DNA of 64,000 bases from SHVO01 sp050250575 (lineage in GTDB: Bacteria; Pseudomonadota; Alphaproteobacteria; Rhodospirillales; Rhodospirillaceae): positions 248,001-312,000 of the forward strand of contig JBFWOJ010000002.1 in NCBI GenBank assembly GCA_050250575.1. The letters run 5' to 3'. The notes under the pieces are model-generated. The model saw nothing but the letters and a program-made list of their open reading frames with translations. It was not told the origin of the DNA and ran no database searches. The position numbers were made by a program, and so were the translations under genes. Shown here in pieces: positions 27,080-37,692 of this stretch. Within the stretch, counting starts at the first letter, position 1, and the number at the start of each line of letters is the position of its first letter.

Positions 27080-28429
27080 TTAGGTCGAAGACGACGAAGC
27101 TTGTGCAGCGCGGCCGCGGCCCATCGAACGGCGGGCGAGCACGAGCACCGGAAGACCGAGGACAAGCACGACGACGCCGGCGAGGGCGCCGCGGCCTGTG
27201 AATGCGAGACTATTGTAAAGCATCCAGGCGCCAGTAAGGCAGAAGAGCATCGGCGTTACGGGGTACAGCGGAACGCGGAACGGACGGGGGGCAGCCCCAT
27301 CCTTCGCCCGCAGCACGAAGAGGGAAACCCCTGTCAGGAAAAAGAAAACCCAGAACACCGGCTGCAGAAAATCGACCACCGTCTGCACGTTGCCGCGCTC
27401 GAAGGCCGCAAAGCCGACGATCAAAAGCGCGAGACCGGCCTGAAACAGAACGCCGCTCGTCGGGACCCCGCGCACCGCGTCCCAACGATTGAGGAATCGG
27501 AACAACGGAAAGTCGTTGCCGAGCGCAAAGGCGCTGCGCGCGCCGGTGAAAAGCGTAATGTTGGTGTTGTCCAGCACGAGGACGAGAATGACGAAAGTTA
27601 TGACGACCGCGCCGACATCGCCGAAGGCCGTGCGCATGACATCGGCGGCGACGGCTTTCGAAGCCGCCATGCCGGCGGGGCCGAGCGCCGAGAGGAAGGC
27701 GAAGTTCACGGCGACGTACAGCACCGTGATGATGGAGATCCCGATCAGAAGCGCGCGGACCATGTTGCGGTGCGGATCCTTAACCTCGGCCGAGATGTAA
27801 GCGGCTTCGTTCCACCCCCCGAAGGCCAACAGCACGAACAGCATCGCCGTGCCGACGCCCGACGCGGTGACAGGACCGGGCGCTTCGCTCGGCGGCGGCG
27901 CCGCTTCAACGCCAAAAACACCGACAAAGATGAGCACGCCGAGACCGCACAGGGTGGCAATGAAGAGGGTGTTCTGAAACGTCTTGGTTTGACGGATGCC
28001 GGTGAGATTAAGGCCGGTCAGAACCACGACGGTAAGCGCGGCGTAAAGCGCCGAGCTGTAGGCACCGAGCGATACGAGCTGGCTGGCATAGTCGCCAAAG
28101 ATATAAGCGAACAAGGCAACCGAGCCGCTCTGGACGACGGTCAGGCGGGCCCAGGCGAACATGAAGCCCATATGAGGCCCGTAGGCGCGGCTGAGGAAAT
28201 GATATTCGCCGCCCGCCGACGGATAAGCGGTTGCGAGCTCGGCATAACACAGGGCGCCGATGATCGAGATGATGCCGCCGGCAATCCACACGAGGAGGAT
28301 CGCATCCGGCCGGCCCAGAACGCCGGCGATGATACTTGGGAAGCTGAAGATCCCGGCGCCGATGACGAGGCCGACGATGATGGCGACGCAATCGGTCAGC
28401 GAGAGAACCTGGTTCGGTGCGTTATTCAT
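27080..28429 (-). CDS. APC-superfamily amino acid permease
   Basis: 449 residues with about 12 membrane segments. The N-terminal TM1 motif GLVIGAGIFSFPS is the unwound substrate-binding helix of the APC fold, and GGEYHFLSRAYGP is the TM3 signature. It is probably an amino acid or amine transporter; substrate cannot be told. It lies 25 bases upstream of the exported methyltransferase on the same strand, so the two are likely co-transcribed. Confidence 0.9.
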   Translation of the reverse strand: MNNAPNQVLSLTDCVAIIVGLVIGAGIFSFPSIIAGVLGRPDAILLVWIAGGIISIIGALCYAELATAYPSAGGEYHFLSRAYGPHMGFMFAWARLTVVQSGSVALFAYIFGDYASQLVSLGAYSSALYAALTVVVLTGLNLTGIRQTKTFQNTLFIATLCGLGVLIFVGVFGVEAAPPPSEAPGPVTASGVGTAMLFVLLAFGGWNEAAYISAEVKDPHRNMVRALLIGISIITVLYVAVNFAFLSALGPAGMAASKAVAADVMRTAFGDVGAVVITFVILVLVLDNTNITLFTGARSAFALGNDFPLFRFLNRWDAVRGVPTSGVLFQAGLALLIVGFAAFERGNVQTVVDFLQPVFWVFFFLTGVSLFVLRAKDGAAPRPFRVPLYPVTPMLFCLTGAWMLYNSLAFTGRGALAGVVVLVLGLPVLVLARRSMGRGRAAQASSSST

Positions 28430-28578
28430 GAGGATGCGCGAGCGGGAACCGCCCGCGGCTGTCTCCCTTCCCTTGCAGACAGGCCGGTTTTTCCTCAGTA
28501 CAACAGGCTGTTAGCCCGCTCAAGGGAAACAGGGTCTGTAACAGGTTCTGCTGCGCTGCACGCGAAGGCCACGAGGCG

Positions 28579-29043
28579 ATGAACGAGGGCAAAACACGAA
28601 TTCTGGTGGATGCGGACGCGTGCCCCGTGAAAGACGAGGTGGTGCGCGTGGCCGACCGTCATGGCCTCGACGTCATCCTTGTCAGCAACGCATGGATGCG
28701 CGGGCCCGATCATCGGCTGGTTCAGCGCATCCTGGTGGCGAGCGGGCCGGACGCCGCCGACGATCGCATCGCCGAGGAGGCCGGCCGGAGCGATATCGTC
28801 ATCACGAATGACATTCCGCTGGCCGCGCGTTGCCTGGATAAAGGCGCGAAGGTCCTTCGTCCGAACGGCAAAGCGATCGACAAGAATTCAGTCGGCATGG
28901 CGGTGGCGATGCGAGATCTGACCGCACACTTGCGGGACGCCGGTGAGATCACGGGCGGCCCGGCCGCTTTTACACCCCGCGACCGGTCGCGCTTCCTCGA
29001 TGCCCTGGAAAACGCAGTTCAGGCCGTTAAGCGCGGTAAGTAA
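28579..29043 (+). CDS. YaiI/YqxD-family protein (UPF0178)
   Basis: 154 residues. RILVDADACPVKDEV, the block GAKVLRPNGKAID and the tail DRSRFLDALENAV are the family's conserved features; the Asp residues in the first motif and ITNDIPLA resemble a PIN-like nuclease core. Function is not established. Divergent from the APC permease. Confidence 0.92.
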   Translation: MNEGKTRILVDADACPVKDEVVRVADRHGLDVILVSNAWMRGPDHRLVQRILVASGPDAADDRIAEEAGRSDIVITNDIPLAARCLDKGAKVLRPNGKAIDKNSVGMAVAMRDLTAHLRDAGEITGGPAAFTPRDRSRFLDALENAVQAVKRGK

Positions 29044-29310
29044 AGGCCGCAAGATTGACATTCCGCGCTGCCCCACATATATAACCGTCCGTCTGCCCTA
29101 TGCAGGCAACATCTCGCGATTCGCGCGCAGGTGCACCGGCCCCAAACAACAACGTGAAATAAGGGCCGCGACGGATCAAAGATCCCGCACCGTTTCTTGA
29201 GAAGTTTCCAATTCCCTCCCGTCGGTTGCGTGCCTACCGGGTCAACGCAAACCCGTTTTGCGCCGCGATGCTCGCGGCTGCACGACCTTTGCCTATTTGA
29301 AAGTGAATCT

Positions 29311-30618
29311 ATGACTTTGTTTACCGACCTTGGCTTGATCGAGCCGCTGACGCGCGCGCTCGCCGGCGAAGGTTACTCCTCACCGACGCCGATCCAGGCC
29401 CAGGCCATTCCGCGCCTTCTCGATGGGCGCGACGTGCTGGGCATCGCCCAAACCGGCACCGGAAAGACCGCGGCTTTCGCGCTGCCCATGCTGCAGCATC
29501 TGTCGCAGAAGAACAAACGCGCCGCGGCGAAGAGCGCGCGCGCGCTGATCCTGACGCCGACACGCGAACTCGCGCTTCAGATCGGCGAGGGTTTTGCCAC
29601 GTATGGCAAGCATCTCAGCCTGAAGCGGACGGTGATCCACGGCGGCGTGAGCGAAAAGCCGCAGATCGCCGCCGTGGCGAACGGCACCGACGTGCTGATC
29701 GCCACGCCCGGACGCCTGCTCGATCTCATGAACCAGCGCCGCGTGGATCTCGCCAGTATCGAGATCTTCGTGCTCGATGAAGCCGACCGCATGTTGGATA
29801 TGGGCTTCATCCGGGACGTGCAGAAGATCGTCCAGCGCCTGCCGAAGGAACGCCAGACGCTGCTGTTCTCGGCGACCATGCCGAGCGAAGTGAGCAACCT
29901 TGTAAAGTCGCTGTTGCGGCCGGAGCACGAACGGATCGAGGTGACGCCGCCGTCGACCACGGTGGAGCGCATCGCCCAAAAGGTGATGTTCGTCGCCCGC
30001 GAGAATAAGCGCCTCCTGCTCGCCGATCTCCTCAAGGACGGAGCCATTACCCGCGCGATCGTTTTCACACGCACGAAGCACAGCGCCAACCGCGTGGCGG
30101 AACAGTTGCAGAAAGGCGGGGTCAAGGCCGACGCCATCCATGGCAACAAGTCGCAGAATGCGCGCCAGCGCAGCCTGGCCGGATTCAAGAGCGGCCAGGT
30201 CCGTGTGCTGGTGGCGACCGATATCGCCGCCCGCGGCATCGACGTCGATGGCGTTTCCCACGTCATCAACTTCGAAATGCCGGTGGAACCGGAGAGTTAC
30301 GTGCATCGCATCGGCCGCACGGCGCGCGCCGGCAACGAGGGCATCGCGATCTCCTTCTGCGACCGGGAAGAGATGGGCGCGTTGCGCGCGATCGAGCGTT
30401 CGATCCGCCAGCCGGTTCCGGTCGATGAGACCCACGCTTATCACAGCGCAACGCCGGTGCGCGGTCCGCGCCATGAGCACCGCGGCGAGCAGAAGCACGG
30501 CGGGCCCAGGCCGGCGCACGGCCATAATAAGCCGGGCGGCGGCAAACACCGTCATCGCCGCCGCCGCAGCGGCGGAGGCGGTGGCCGCCCGTGGGAGAAC
30601 CGGCCGCAGGCCGCTTAA
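29311..30618 (+). CDS. rhlE: DEAD-box RNA helicase RhlE type
   Basis: 435 residues. All DEAD-box motifs are present: the Q motif (PTPIQAQAIP), AQTGTGKTAAF, PTRELALQI, DEADRMLDMGF, SATMP, RGIDVDGVSHVINF and HRIGRTARAG. The C-terminal 60 residues are a basic, Gly/His/Arg-rich tail typical for RNA contact. I use ATG 29311, where homology begins; the frame is open to 29197. The 267-base upstream region includes a hairpin CGGGT-caacgcaa-ACCCG followed by TTTTG near 29239-29261, possibly a 5' leader control element. Confidence 0.93.
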   Translation: MTLFTDLGLIEPLTRALAGEGYSSPTPIQAQAIPRLLDGRDVLGIAQTGTGKTAAFALPMLQHLSQKNKRAAAKSARALILTPTRELALQIGEGFATYGKHLSLKRTVIHGGVSEKPQIAAVANGTDVLIATPGRLLDLMNQRRVDLASIEIFVLDEADRMLDMGFIRDVQKIVQRLPKERQTLLFSATMPSEVSNLVKSLLRPEHERIEVTPPSTTVERIAQKVMFVARENKRLLLADLLKDGAITRAIVFTRTKHSANRVAEQLQKGGVKADAIHGNKSQNARQRSLAGFKSGQVRVLVATDIAARGIDVDGVSHVINFEMPVEPESYVHRIGRTARAGNEGIAISFCDREEMGALRAIERSIRQPVPVDETHAYHSATPVRGPRHEHRGEQKHGGPRPAHGHNKPGGGKHRHRRRRSGGGGGRPWENRPQAA

Positions 30619-31211
30619 GCGCGTCCTTTCTTCTCTTCGCGGGCCGCTTCCCAGATTTCCCAGGCGGCGCCCGCGTTGAGAAGCGCAATTCCCAGGCCGA
30701 CGACAAGGCCGGGCCATGCCGAGGCGAAATAGAGAGTTGCGAATCCCGCAAGGATAATCGCCACATTAGCGTAGGCGTCGTTGCGCGCGGACAGGAAGGC
30801 CGCCTTCGTCAGGCTGCCTTTCGCCGCGCTGAATTTTGCCAGCATGACCGCACAGGTGAAATTCGCCGCGAGTGCGCCGAGGCCGACGATCGAGAGCGGC
30901 ACCGGGGCGGGAGGCACGGGCACATTGAACTTCTGCCAAGCCATCCACAATGTGGCGAGCCCAGGCACCAGGATCATCGCTGCAAGCAGCATGCCGACGC
31001 GAGCCCGTTTCGGCGCGGGCCAGGCAAGCGCCACGAGAATCAGTAAATTGATCGAGGCATCTTCCAGAAAGTCGATGCTATCGGCGAACAGGGCGACGGA
31101 CCCGATCGCGACGGCGGCAGCGAACTCGACTCCGAAGTAGCCGAGATTGAGCGCCGCCACCCGTTTGACGGCCCGTCGCAGCCGTTCGTCCATGACCTGG
31201 GATTTCTCCAT
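30615..31211 (-). CDS. Small cation diffusion facilitator-like transporter
   Basis: 198 residues, six predicted membrane segments, no cytoplasmic C-terminal domain. The pattern ALFADSIDFLEDASINLLIL gives the conserved Asp residues of CDF TM2, and FLSARNDAYANVAIILAG matches TM5. CDF proteins export divalent metal ions; the metal is unknown. The stop overlaps the rhlE stop by 4 bases tail to tail. Confidence 0.8.
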   Translation of the reverse strand: MEKSQVMDERLRRAVKRVAALNLGYFGVEFAAAVAIGSVALFADSIDFLEDASINLLILVALAWPAPKRARVGMLLAAMILVPGLATLWMAWQKFNVPVPPAPVPLSIVGLGALAANFTCAVMLAKFSAAKGSLTKAAFLSARNDAYANVAIILAGFATLYFASAWPGLVVGLGIALLNAGAAWEIWEAAREEKKGRA

Positions 31212-31265
31212 CGGAAGAGAGCTTAGCAGATGTTGACCCGCCGCCCGCGTGGTCCGATACTCCGC

Positions 31266-31359
31266 CCATCCAAGGGGTGCCCGCGCGAATCGGGCTGAGA
31301 GACCGCACGAAGCGGTAAACCCTTAGAACCTGATCCGGGTGATACCGGCGTAGGGATGG
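31266..31359 (+). ncRNA. TPP riboswitch (THI element)
   Basis: Contains the conserved THI-box core: GGGGTGCCC near 31273, CTGAGAGA at 31334-31341 minus 30 (in CGGGCTGAGAGACCGC), AACCCTTAGAACCTGATC and GGGTGATACCGGCGTAGGGA. The closing P1 stem pairs CCATC (31266-31270) with GATGG (31355-31359). It lies about 60 bases before thiC, whose expression it should switch off when thiamine pyrophosphate is abundant. Confidence 0.96.
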
Positions 31360-31417
31360 ACCTTCAAGCTCATCCGCCTTTGCGCACGATTCCCGGGTCT
31401 CCATTCAGGAGATCCAT

Positions 31418-33232
<1,815 letters not shown>

Positions 33233-33252
33233 CACAGGAGCGTAGGAGCCGG

Positions 33253-33984
33253 GTGACGGACGACGTCTTACGCGCGGATGTAAGGGAACCCCCACCGAGG
33301 TCACGCGGCTTTCGCATCGGCCGCGTGGTCTTCCTCACGCTTATGATCGGATTGATCGCCCCTGCCGCGCTCATCCTCGCCTATCGATTCATGCCGGTCC
33401 CCGGAACGCCGCTGATGGCCTTTCGGGCCGTGAACGGGGCCGGCTGGGACTACGACTGGGTGCCGCTCGAGCGCATCGCCCCGGCGCTGGCGCGGTCGGC
33501 CCTGACGGCCGAAGACGAGTCGTTCTGCACACACCACGGCTTCGACACCAAGGCGATTCAGAAATACCTGGAAGACTACCTTGAAGATGATGGCGGAACG
33601 TTGCGCGGCGGGTCCACCATCAGCCAGCAGACAGCGAAAAATCTGCTGCTGTGGCCAGGGCGGGACTGGATACGCAAGGGACTCGAAGCCTGGCTGACGA
33701 TTTACATCGAAGCGTTGTGGCCGAAGCGGCGCATCATGGAGGTCTATCTCAACATCGTCGAGTGGGGCCGCGGCGTGTACGGCGCCGAAGCGGCGGCCCG
33801 CCACCACTTCGGCAAGAGCGCGGCGGCTTTGACGACCACCGAAGCTGCACGACTGGCCGCCGTGCTGCCAAGTCCCCTGCGCTGGTCGGCGTCGAACCCG
33901 GGACCTTATGTACAGCGACGCTCGGAGACCCTGCAGGCCCGCGCTGCGCGGCTGGGCGATCTGGCCGCGTGCTTAAAAGGCTAG
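33253..33984 (+). CDS. mtgA: Monofunctional biosynthetic peptidoglycan transglycosylase MtgA
   Basis: 243 residues from GTG, with GGAG 10 bases upstream. One membrane anchor (about 24-46) precedes a GT51 domain: catalytic EDESFCTHHGFD, RGGSTISQQTAKNLLLWPGR, KRRIMEVYLNIVEWG. No transpeptidase domain. It makes glycan strands from lipid II. It overlaps the convergent response regulator by 4 bases. Confidence 0.93.
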   Translation: MTDDVLRADVREPPPRSRGFRIGRVVFLTLMIGLIAPAALILAYRFMPVPGTPLMAFRAVNGAGWDYDWVPLERIAPALARSALTAEDESFCTHHGFDTKAIQKYLEDYLEDDGGTLRGGSTISQQTAKNLLLWPGRDWIRKGLEAWLTIYIEALWPKRRIMEVYLNIVEWGRGVYGAEAAARHHFGKSAAALTTTEAARLAAVLPSPLRWSASNPGPYVQRRSETLQARAARLGDLAACLKG

Positions 33985-34469
33985 GTGGGGGCGATGACCC
34001 GCCGTCCGGCGAGTGCATCTTCGAGAGCTGATTTAAGGGCCGCAGGACCGGCGGGCTTCACAAGAAAAGCGGCGATGCCGAAACGAGCTGCATCGCGGTA
34101 GAGTTCCAGATCGTTATGCGCGGTCAACATGACGACCGGGATTTCGCGCAGCAGCGGCTGCGACGAGGCGCGGAGCTTTTCCAAAAGGCGCATCCCGTTC
34201 ATGCCGGGCAACTCATAGTCGACGAACAACACGTTGGCGCAGGACGGATCCTTCTCAAGATCGGCGAGCGCGTCCTCGGCGGACCTGACGCTGCCGACTT
34301 TCGGCACCGAGAGGCTGGTGAGAAGCCGCCCGAGAAGTTCGCGCACGAAGTTCTGGTCTTCGACGATCAGAACGGAGGCCGACTGCAAGGAAAGCGTTAC
34401 CGATGTATTTCCGCCCGTCGACATATCTAAGTCATCTGATTCCCGGGACATCGCCGCTTGCCTCGGCAC
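33981..34469 (-). CDS. Single-domain response regulator (CheY-like)
   Basis: 162 residues, receiver domain only. Acidic pair VEDQN, phosphoacceptor Asp in VLFVDYELPGMNG, the conserved Thr in VVMLTAHND and Lys in FLVKPAG are all intact. There is an N-terminal extension of about 30 residues rich in Ser/Thr; ATG 34451 is an alternative start. No histidine kinase is nearby, so it is an orphan here. Confidence 0.9.
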   Translation of the reverse strand: MPRQAAMSRESDDLDMSTGGNTSVTLSLQSASVLIVEDQNFVRELLGRLLTSLSVPKVGSVRSAEDALADLEKDPSCANVLFVDYELPGMNGMRLLEKLRASSQPLLREIPVVMLTAHNDLELYRDAARFGIAAFLVKPAGPAALKSALEDALAGRRVIAPT

Positions 34470-34496
34470 GTACGCCTAAGCCGCACGCGGCGTTGC

Positions 34497-35282
34497 CTAA
34501 ATTACGATTGCGGCGGCTTCGTTTTCAAGAACGCGCATGATGGAAAGAGCTGCCATATGCGAGGTCTTGGGGTTGTCGGGCGACGGATTCGCGTGAATCT
34601 CCAGTGCCATGGAACCAAAGGCGCCCGTGGCCTGGAGATGATGAACGTTCTGAGTCACTCCCGGATCGGCCACGAGCATGACGCGCGTCTTCTCGAAGCC
34701 GATCCCGGCGAGAGCGGCGGTGGCGGCGACGTTGGCGTTCTTGGGAAAGGCCAAGGCGGCCGAACGCGCATTGCCTGAATAGAGAACAGTCGGCGCGGCG
34801 ATCGCATCGAGGTTGTGCGTCGTTTCCGCCGGCGTGCCCATCCACGCACGCGGCGGCTTGCTTGAGGTGAGAGTTACGCTATCCAGCCCGGCGAGTTTCG
34901 CGGCGGCGAGCGCATCGACGCCAGGCAGTGCGCCGGCGACCAGCTTCACTTTGGCCGGCCCCTGTGCAGCGGCGGCACTGACCTCGCCCCAAAGCACAGG
35001 ATCGGCGAGGCTTCCCGTCGAGACGATGATAAGATCGATGCCTGCCTTGAGCACGGGTCCGCACACCGCCCGCACGGCACTGTGACCTGCGCATTCGACG
35101 ACGAGATCCGGCTTCAGCGCCAGAAGGGCATCGACGCTGTAGACGATCGGATGTGTGCCGACGGACACCTTGTCTGCAGGAAGGCCGAGGGCGCCGACGA
35201 TGGAAAATTTGTCGGGCCGGCGGGCACAAAAATCAGAAAGTAGCCGCGCAATCGCGCCGTTGCCGACGAGTGCAATTCTCAA
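34497..35282 (-). CDS. L-aspartate dehydrogenase
   Basis: 261 residues. N-terminal Rossmann domain (VGNGAIARLL), catalytic His region and the family signature SSKPPRAWMGTP plus SGNARSAALAFPKNANVAA. AspDH oxidises L-Asp to iminoaspartate, used in NAD synthesis or Asp degradation. Its start overlaps the isomerase stop by 4 bases, so the two are translated together. Confidence 0.88.
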   Translation of the reverse strand: MRIALVGNGAIARLLSDFCARRPDKFSIVGALGLPADKVSVGTHPIVYSVDALLALKPDLVVECAGHSAVRAVCGPVLKAGIDLIIVSTGSLADPVLWGEVSAAAAQGPAKVKLVAGALPGVDALAAAKLAGLDSVTLTSSKPPRAWMGTPAETTHNLDAIAAPTVLYSGNARSAALAFPKNANVAATAALAGIGFEKTRVMLVADPGVTQNVHHLQATGAFGSMALEIHANPSPDNPKTSHMAALSIMRVLENEAAAIVI

Positions 35283-35905
35283 ACTTCAACTCCGGACTCG
35301 GATAAGCGGCGGTCGAGCTGATCGAGCCGATCCGCGCCCCAGAAAGGTTCTCCGTCCAGGACCATGAACGGGGCGCCGATCATACCGTCCGCGCGGGCGC
35401 TGTCCATTGCTTCGACCACCGCGCGTTTGGCCGCCGGATCGGCGGAGGCAACTTCAATTTCTTCCGCCGTCAGGCCGAGATGTGCCGCAGCCGCAGTGAT
35501 GCCCTCCAGCGTCGTGACATCTCCGCCTTTGCCAAAGGCGTGCGTCATCACGGCGAACGCAAAGTCGCGCGCAAGCTTCGGATCTTTCGCCTTAAGGGTC
35601 CAAAAAACATACCGCGCAAGCCTGACGTCGAAAGGAAACACCGGCGGCAATCGAAACGGGAGGCCGGCGAAAGCGCAACTGCGCGCGAGATCTATGGTGT
35701 TATAGGCAAGCCGTGCGGGCACGTGGACGGGGGCCTTCACCTCGAGAGACTGGAAGATGTGCCCGAGTGAAACTGCGATCCAATCGACGGTACGGCCGTG
35801 GCGTGCGGCGAGTTCGTCAATCTTGTGGACCGCGATGTAGGAGTAGGTCGAAACCAGATCGAAATAGAATCTGATCGGCGCGGGCATCGCATCCCCCTTT
35901 TCCAA
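35279..35905 (-). CDS. 2-hydroxychromene-2-carboxylate isomerase-like (DsbA/kappa-GST fold)
   Basis: 208 residues. IRFYFDLVSTYSYIAVHKID is the typical HCCA-isomerase N-terminus (FYFDxxSPYS), with Ser in place of the DsbA CxxC; GMIGAPFMVLDGEPFWGADR is the C-terminal signature. The reference enzyme acts in naphthalene degradation using glutathione, but many relatives have unknown substrates. Overlaps the aspartate dehydrogenase gene; 60 bases downstream of the coxM-like gene on the same strand. Confidence 0.88.
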   Translation of the reverse strand: MEKGDAMPAPIRFYFDLVSTYSYIAVHKIDELAARHGRTVDWIAVSLGHIFQSLEVKAPVHVPARLAYNTIDLARSCAFAGLPFRLPPVFPFDVRLARYVFWTLKAKDPKLARDFAFAVMTHAFGKGGDVTTLEGITAAAAHLGLTAEEIEVASADPAAKRAVVEAMDSARADGMIGAPFMVLDGEPFWGADRLDQLDRRLSESGVEV

Positions 35906-35965
35906 AGGACCCCTGGAGTCTGAAAGAACGTTCGCGCGCGCAGTACCGCCAAGACCGAAATGCAG

Positions 35966-36760
35966 CTATGCGATGGCTGACACGGCCCTGGCCGCCATGA
36001 CGCCGATGAGATGTGCCCGGTAGGCGGGCGTGGCATGAAGATCGCTGTTCAAGTCCTCGTCGGAGATGGAAATTCCCGCAAGCGCGTCCGGCTGGAAGGA
36101 CGCTGTGAGCGCCGTTTCCATGTCGCGCTGGCGGAAAGCGTAAGGCCCCGCGCCGGTTACGCCAACGCGGACTCCGTGCGCGGCCTCGGCCACGCAAACG
36201 CCGACGATTGCGTAGCGGGAGGCCGGGTTGCGGAACTTCTGATAGGCGGCGCGTTTTGGAACCGGAAAGGCGACCTTCAAAATCACTTCGCCGGGCGCCA
36301 GCGCGGTTTCAAACAGGCCGGTGAAAAAGTCGTCGGCCGGGATGGAGCGGTCGACGGTGTGGATGCTGGCGCCGAGGGCGAGCAGGGCGGCGGGATAGTC
36401 CGCCGCAGGATCGCTATTTGCGAGTGCGCCCCCCAGCGTGCCGAGTTCGCGCACCGCAGGATCTCCGATCTCGCCGGCGAGATGCGAAAGCATGGGAATC
36501 ATGCGGCGCACGTCGGCCGATGCCGCGATTTCGGCGTGCGTCGTCATGGCGCCGATCGTGACGGAGTCCGCGCGCCCGGCGATTCCGCGCAGGCCGTCGA
36601 TGCCTGCGAGATCGATCACGTCGGTCGGCCGGCGCAAGCGCTGCTTCAAGGTGGGAATGATGGTCTGGCCGCCGGCGAGATAAAGCGGATCCTCGGCGCG
36701 CGCAAAGATTTCACGCGCTTCGGCGACGGTATTCGGACGATGGTAATCGAAATTATACAT
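35966..36760 (-). CDS. CoxM-like FAD-binding subunit of a xanthine/CO dehydrogenase-family enzyme
   Basis: 264 residues. FAD-binding motifs AGGQTIIPTLKQR and ELGTLGGALANSDPAADYPA match the medium subunit of molybdenum hydroxylases. It passes electrons from the Fe-S subunit to FAD. ATG 36760 overlaps the stop of the small subunit by 1 base; the frame is open upstream but that part is out-of-frame small-subunit sequence. The family normally needs a large molybdenum subunit, which is not present here. Confidence 0.9.
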   Translation of the reverse strand: MYNFDYHRPNTVAEAREIFARAEDPLYLAGGQTIIPTLKQRLRRPTDVIDLAGIDGLRGIAGRADSVTIGAMTTHAEIAASADVRRMIPMLSHLAGEIGDPAVRELGTLGGALANSDPAADYPAALLALGASIHTVDRSIPADDFFTGLFETALAPGEVILKVAFPVPKRAAYQKFRNPASRYAIVGVCVAEAAHGVRVGVTGAGPYAFRQRDMETALTASFQPDALAGISISDEDLNSDLHATPAYRAHLIGVMAARAVSAIA

Positions 36761-37224
36761 CACATCGCCTTTGCGCCGGCGAGGATCGCGGTGACGATGG
36801 GCTGGTAGCCGGTACAGCGGCAGAAGTTGCCTTCCAGCTCCTTGCGCACGAGCGCGTCCGTGAGCGGAGCTCCCTTGTTGCGTTCTACGAGCGCAAGCGC
36901 GGTCATGATCATGCCGGGGGTACAGAAGCCGCATTGCAGCGCGTGGTGCTCACGAAACGCCGCCTGCATCGGATGAAGAACGCCGTTCTGCGCGACGCCT
37001 TCTATCGTCGTGATCGCTTTGCCGTCGGCCTGCACGGCAAGCATGGCGCAGGCCTTCACCGGTTTGCCGTCGACATGGATCGTGCAGGCGCCGCACTGGC
37101 TGGTATCGCAGCCCACATGCGTGCCGGTAAGCCGCAGCTTTTCGCGCAAGACTTCGACCAGCAATGTGCGCGCTTCGAGGTCGAGCGTGTGCGCCGTGCC
37201 GTTGACGGTAAGCGTGACCCTCAT
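36760..37224 (-). CDS. CoxS-like (2Fe-2S) subunit of a xanthine/CO dehydrogenase-family enzyme
   Basis: 154 residues. It carries two 2Fe-2S clusters: the plant-type set in GCDTSQCGACTIHVDG...C and the second set in QCGFCTPGM / NFCRCTGYQ. It relays electrons from the molybdenum centre to the FAD subunit. Overlaps the coxG-like gene by 4 bases and coxM-like by 1 base. Confidence 0.94.
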   Translation of the reverse strand: MRVTLTVNGTAHTLDLEARTLLVEVLREKLRLTGTHVGCDTSQCGACTIHVDGKPVKACAMLAVQADGKAITTIEGVAQNGVLHPMQAAFREHHALQCGFCTPGMIMTALALVERNKGAPLTDALVRKELEGNFCRCTGYQPIVTAILAGAKAM

Positions 37225-37679
37225 GCGGCTCCAGCCTCGCGCGCGGCGGCCAAGGAACCGAGCCGGGCAAAAAATTCATCGGCGAGCTTTTTTGCCGCCG
37301 ACGTGATCAGGCGGCCGCCGACCTGGGCGATCTTGCCGCCGACGGAGGCCTCGACCGTATAAATGAGGCGCGTCCCGTCGGGTTCCTGTTCGAGGCGCAC
37401 GCGCGCGCCGCCTTTGGCGAAGCCGGCGGCGCCGCCCTTGCCTTCGCCACGAATAGTGTAGGCCCGCGGCGGATCGAGATCGGACAGCGTGATGAGGCCC
37501 TTGAACGACGCCTTCACCGGCCCGATCTTCGCCGTGACCACGGCGTCGATCTCGTGATCGCTGATCCATTCGATGGAATCGCAGCCGGGGATCGCTTCCT
37601 TGAGAACGCTGAGATCGTTGAGAGCGGTCCAGACCGCATCGCGCGAAGCGGGAATTAGATAGTCGCCGGTCATATCCAT
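37221..37679 (-). CDS. CoxG-like SRPBCC-family protein
   Basis: 152 residues. MDMTGDYLIPASRDAVWTAL and IPGCDSIEWISDHEID, with a membrane-association-type C-terminal segment (SVGGKIAQVGGRLITSAAKK), match the CoxG/carbon monoxide dehydrogenase subunit G family (START/SRPBCC fold), which in CO oxidisers anchors the enzyme to the membrane. I choose ATG 37679, preceded by AAGGGA; longer frames are dinB shadow. First gene of the coxG-coxS-coxM set. Confidence 0.9.
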   Translation of the reverse strand: MDMTGDYLIPASRDAVWTALNDLSVLKEAIPGCDSIEWISDHEIDAVVTAKIGPVKASFKGLITLSDLDPPRAYTIRGEGKGGAAGFAKGGARVRLEQEPDGTRLIYTVEASVGGKIAQVGGRLITSAAKKLADEFFARLGSLAAAREAGAA

Positions 37680-37692
37680 CCAACAGATCCCT

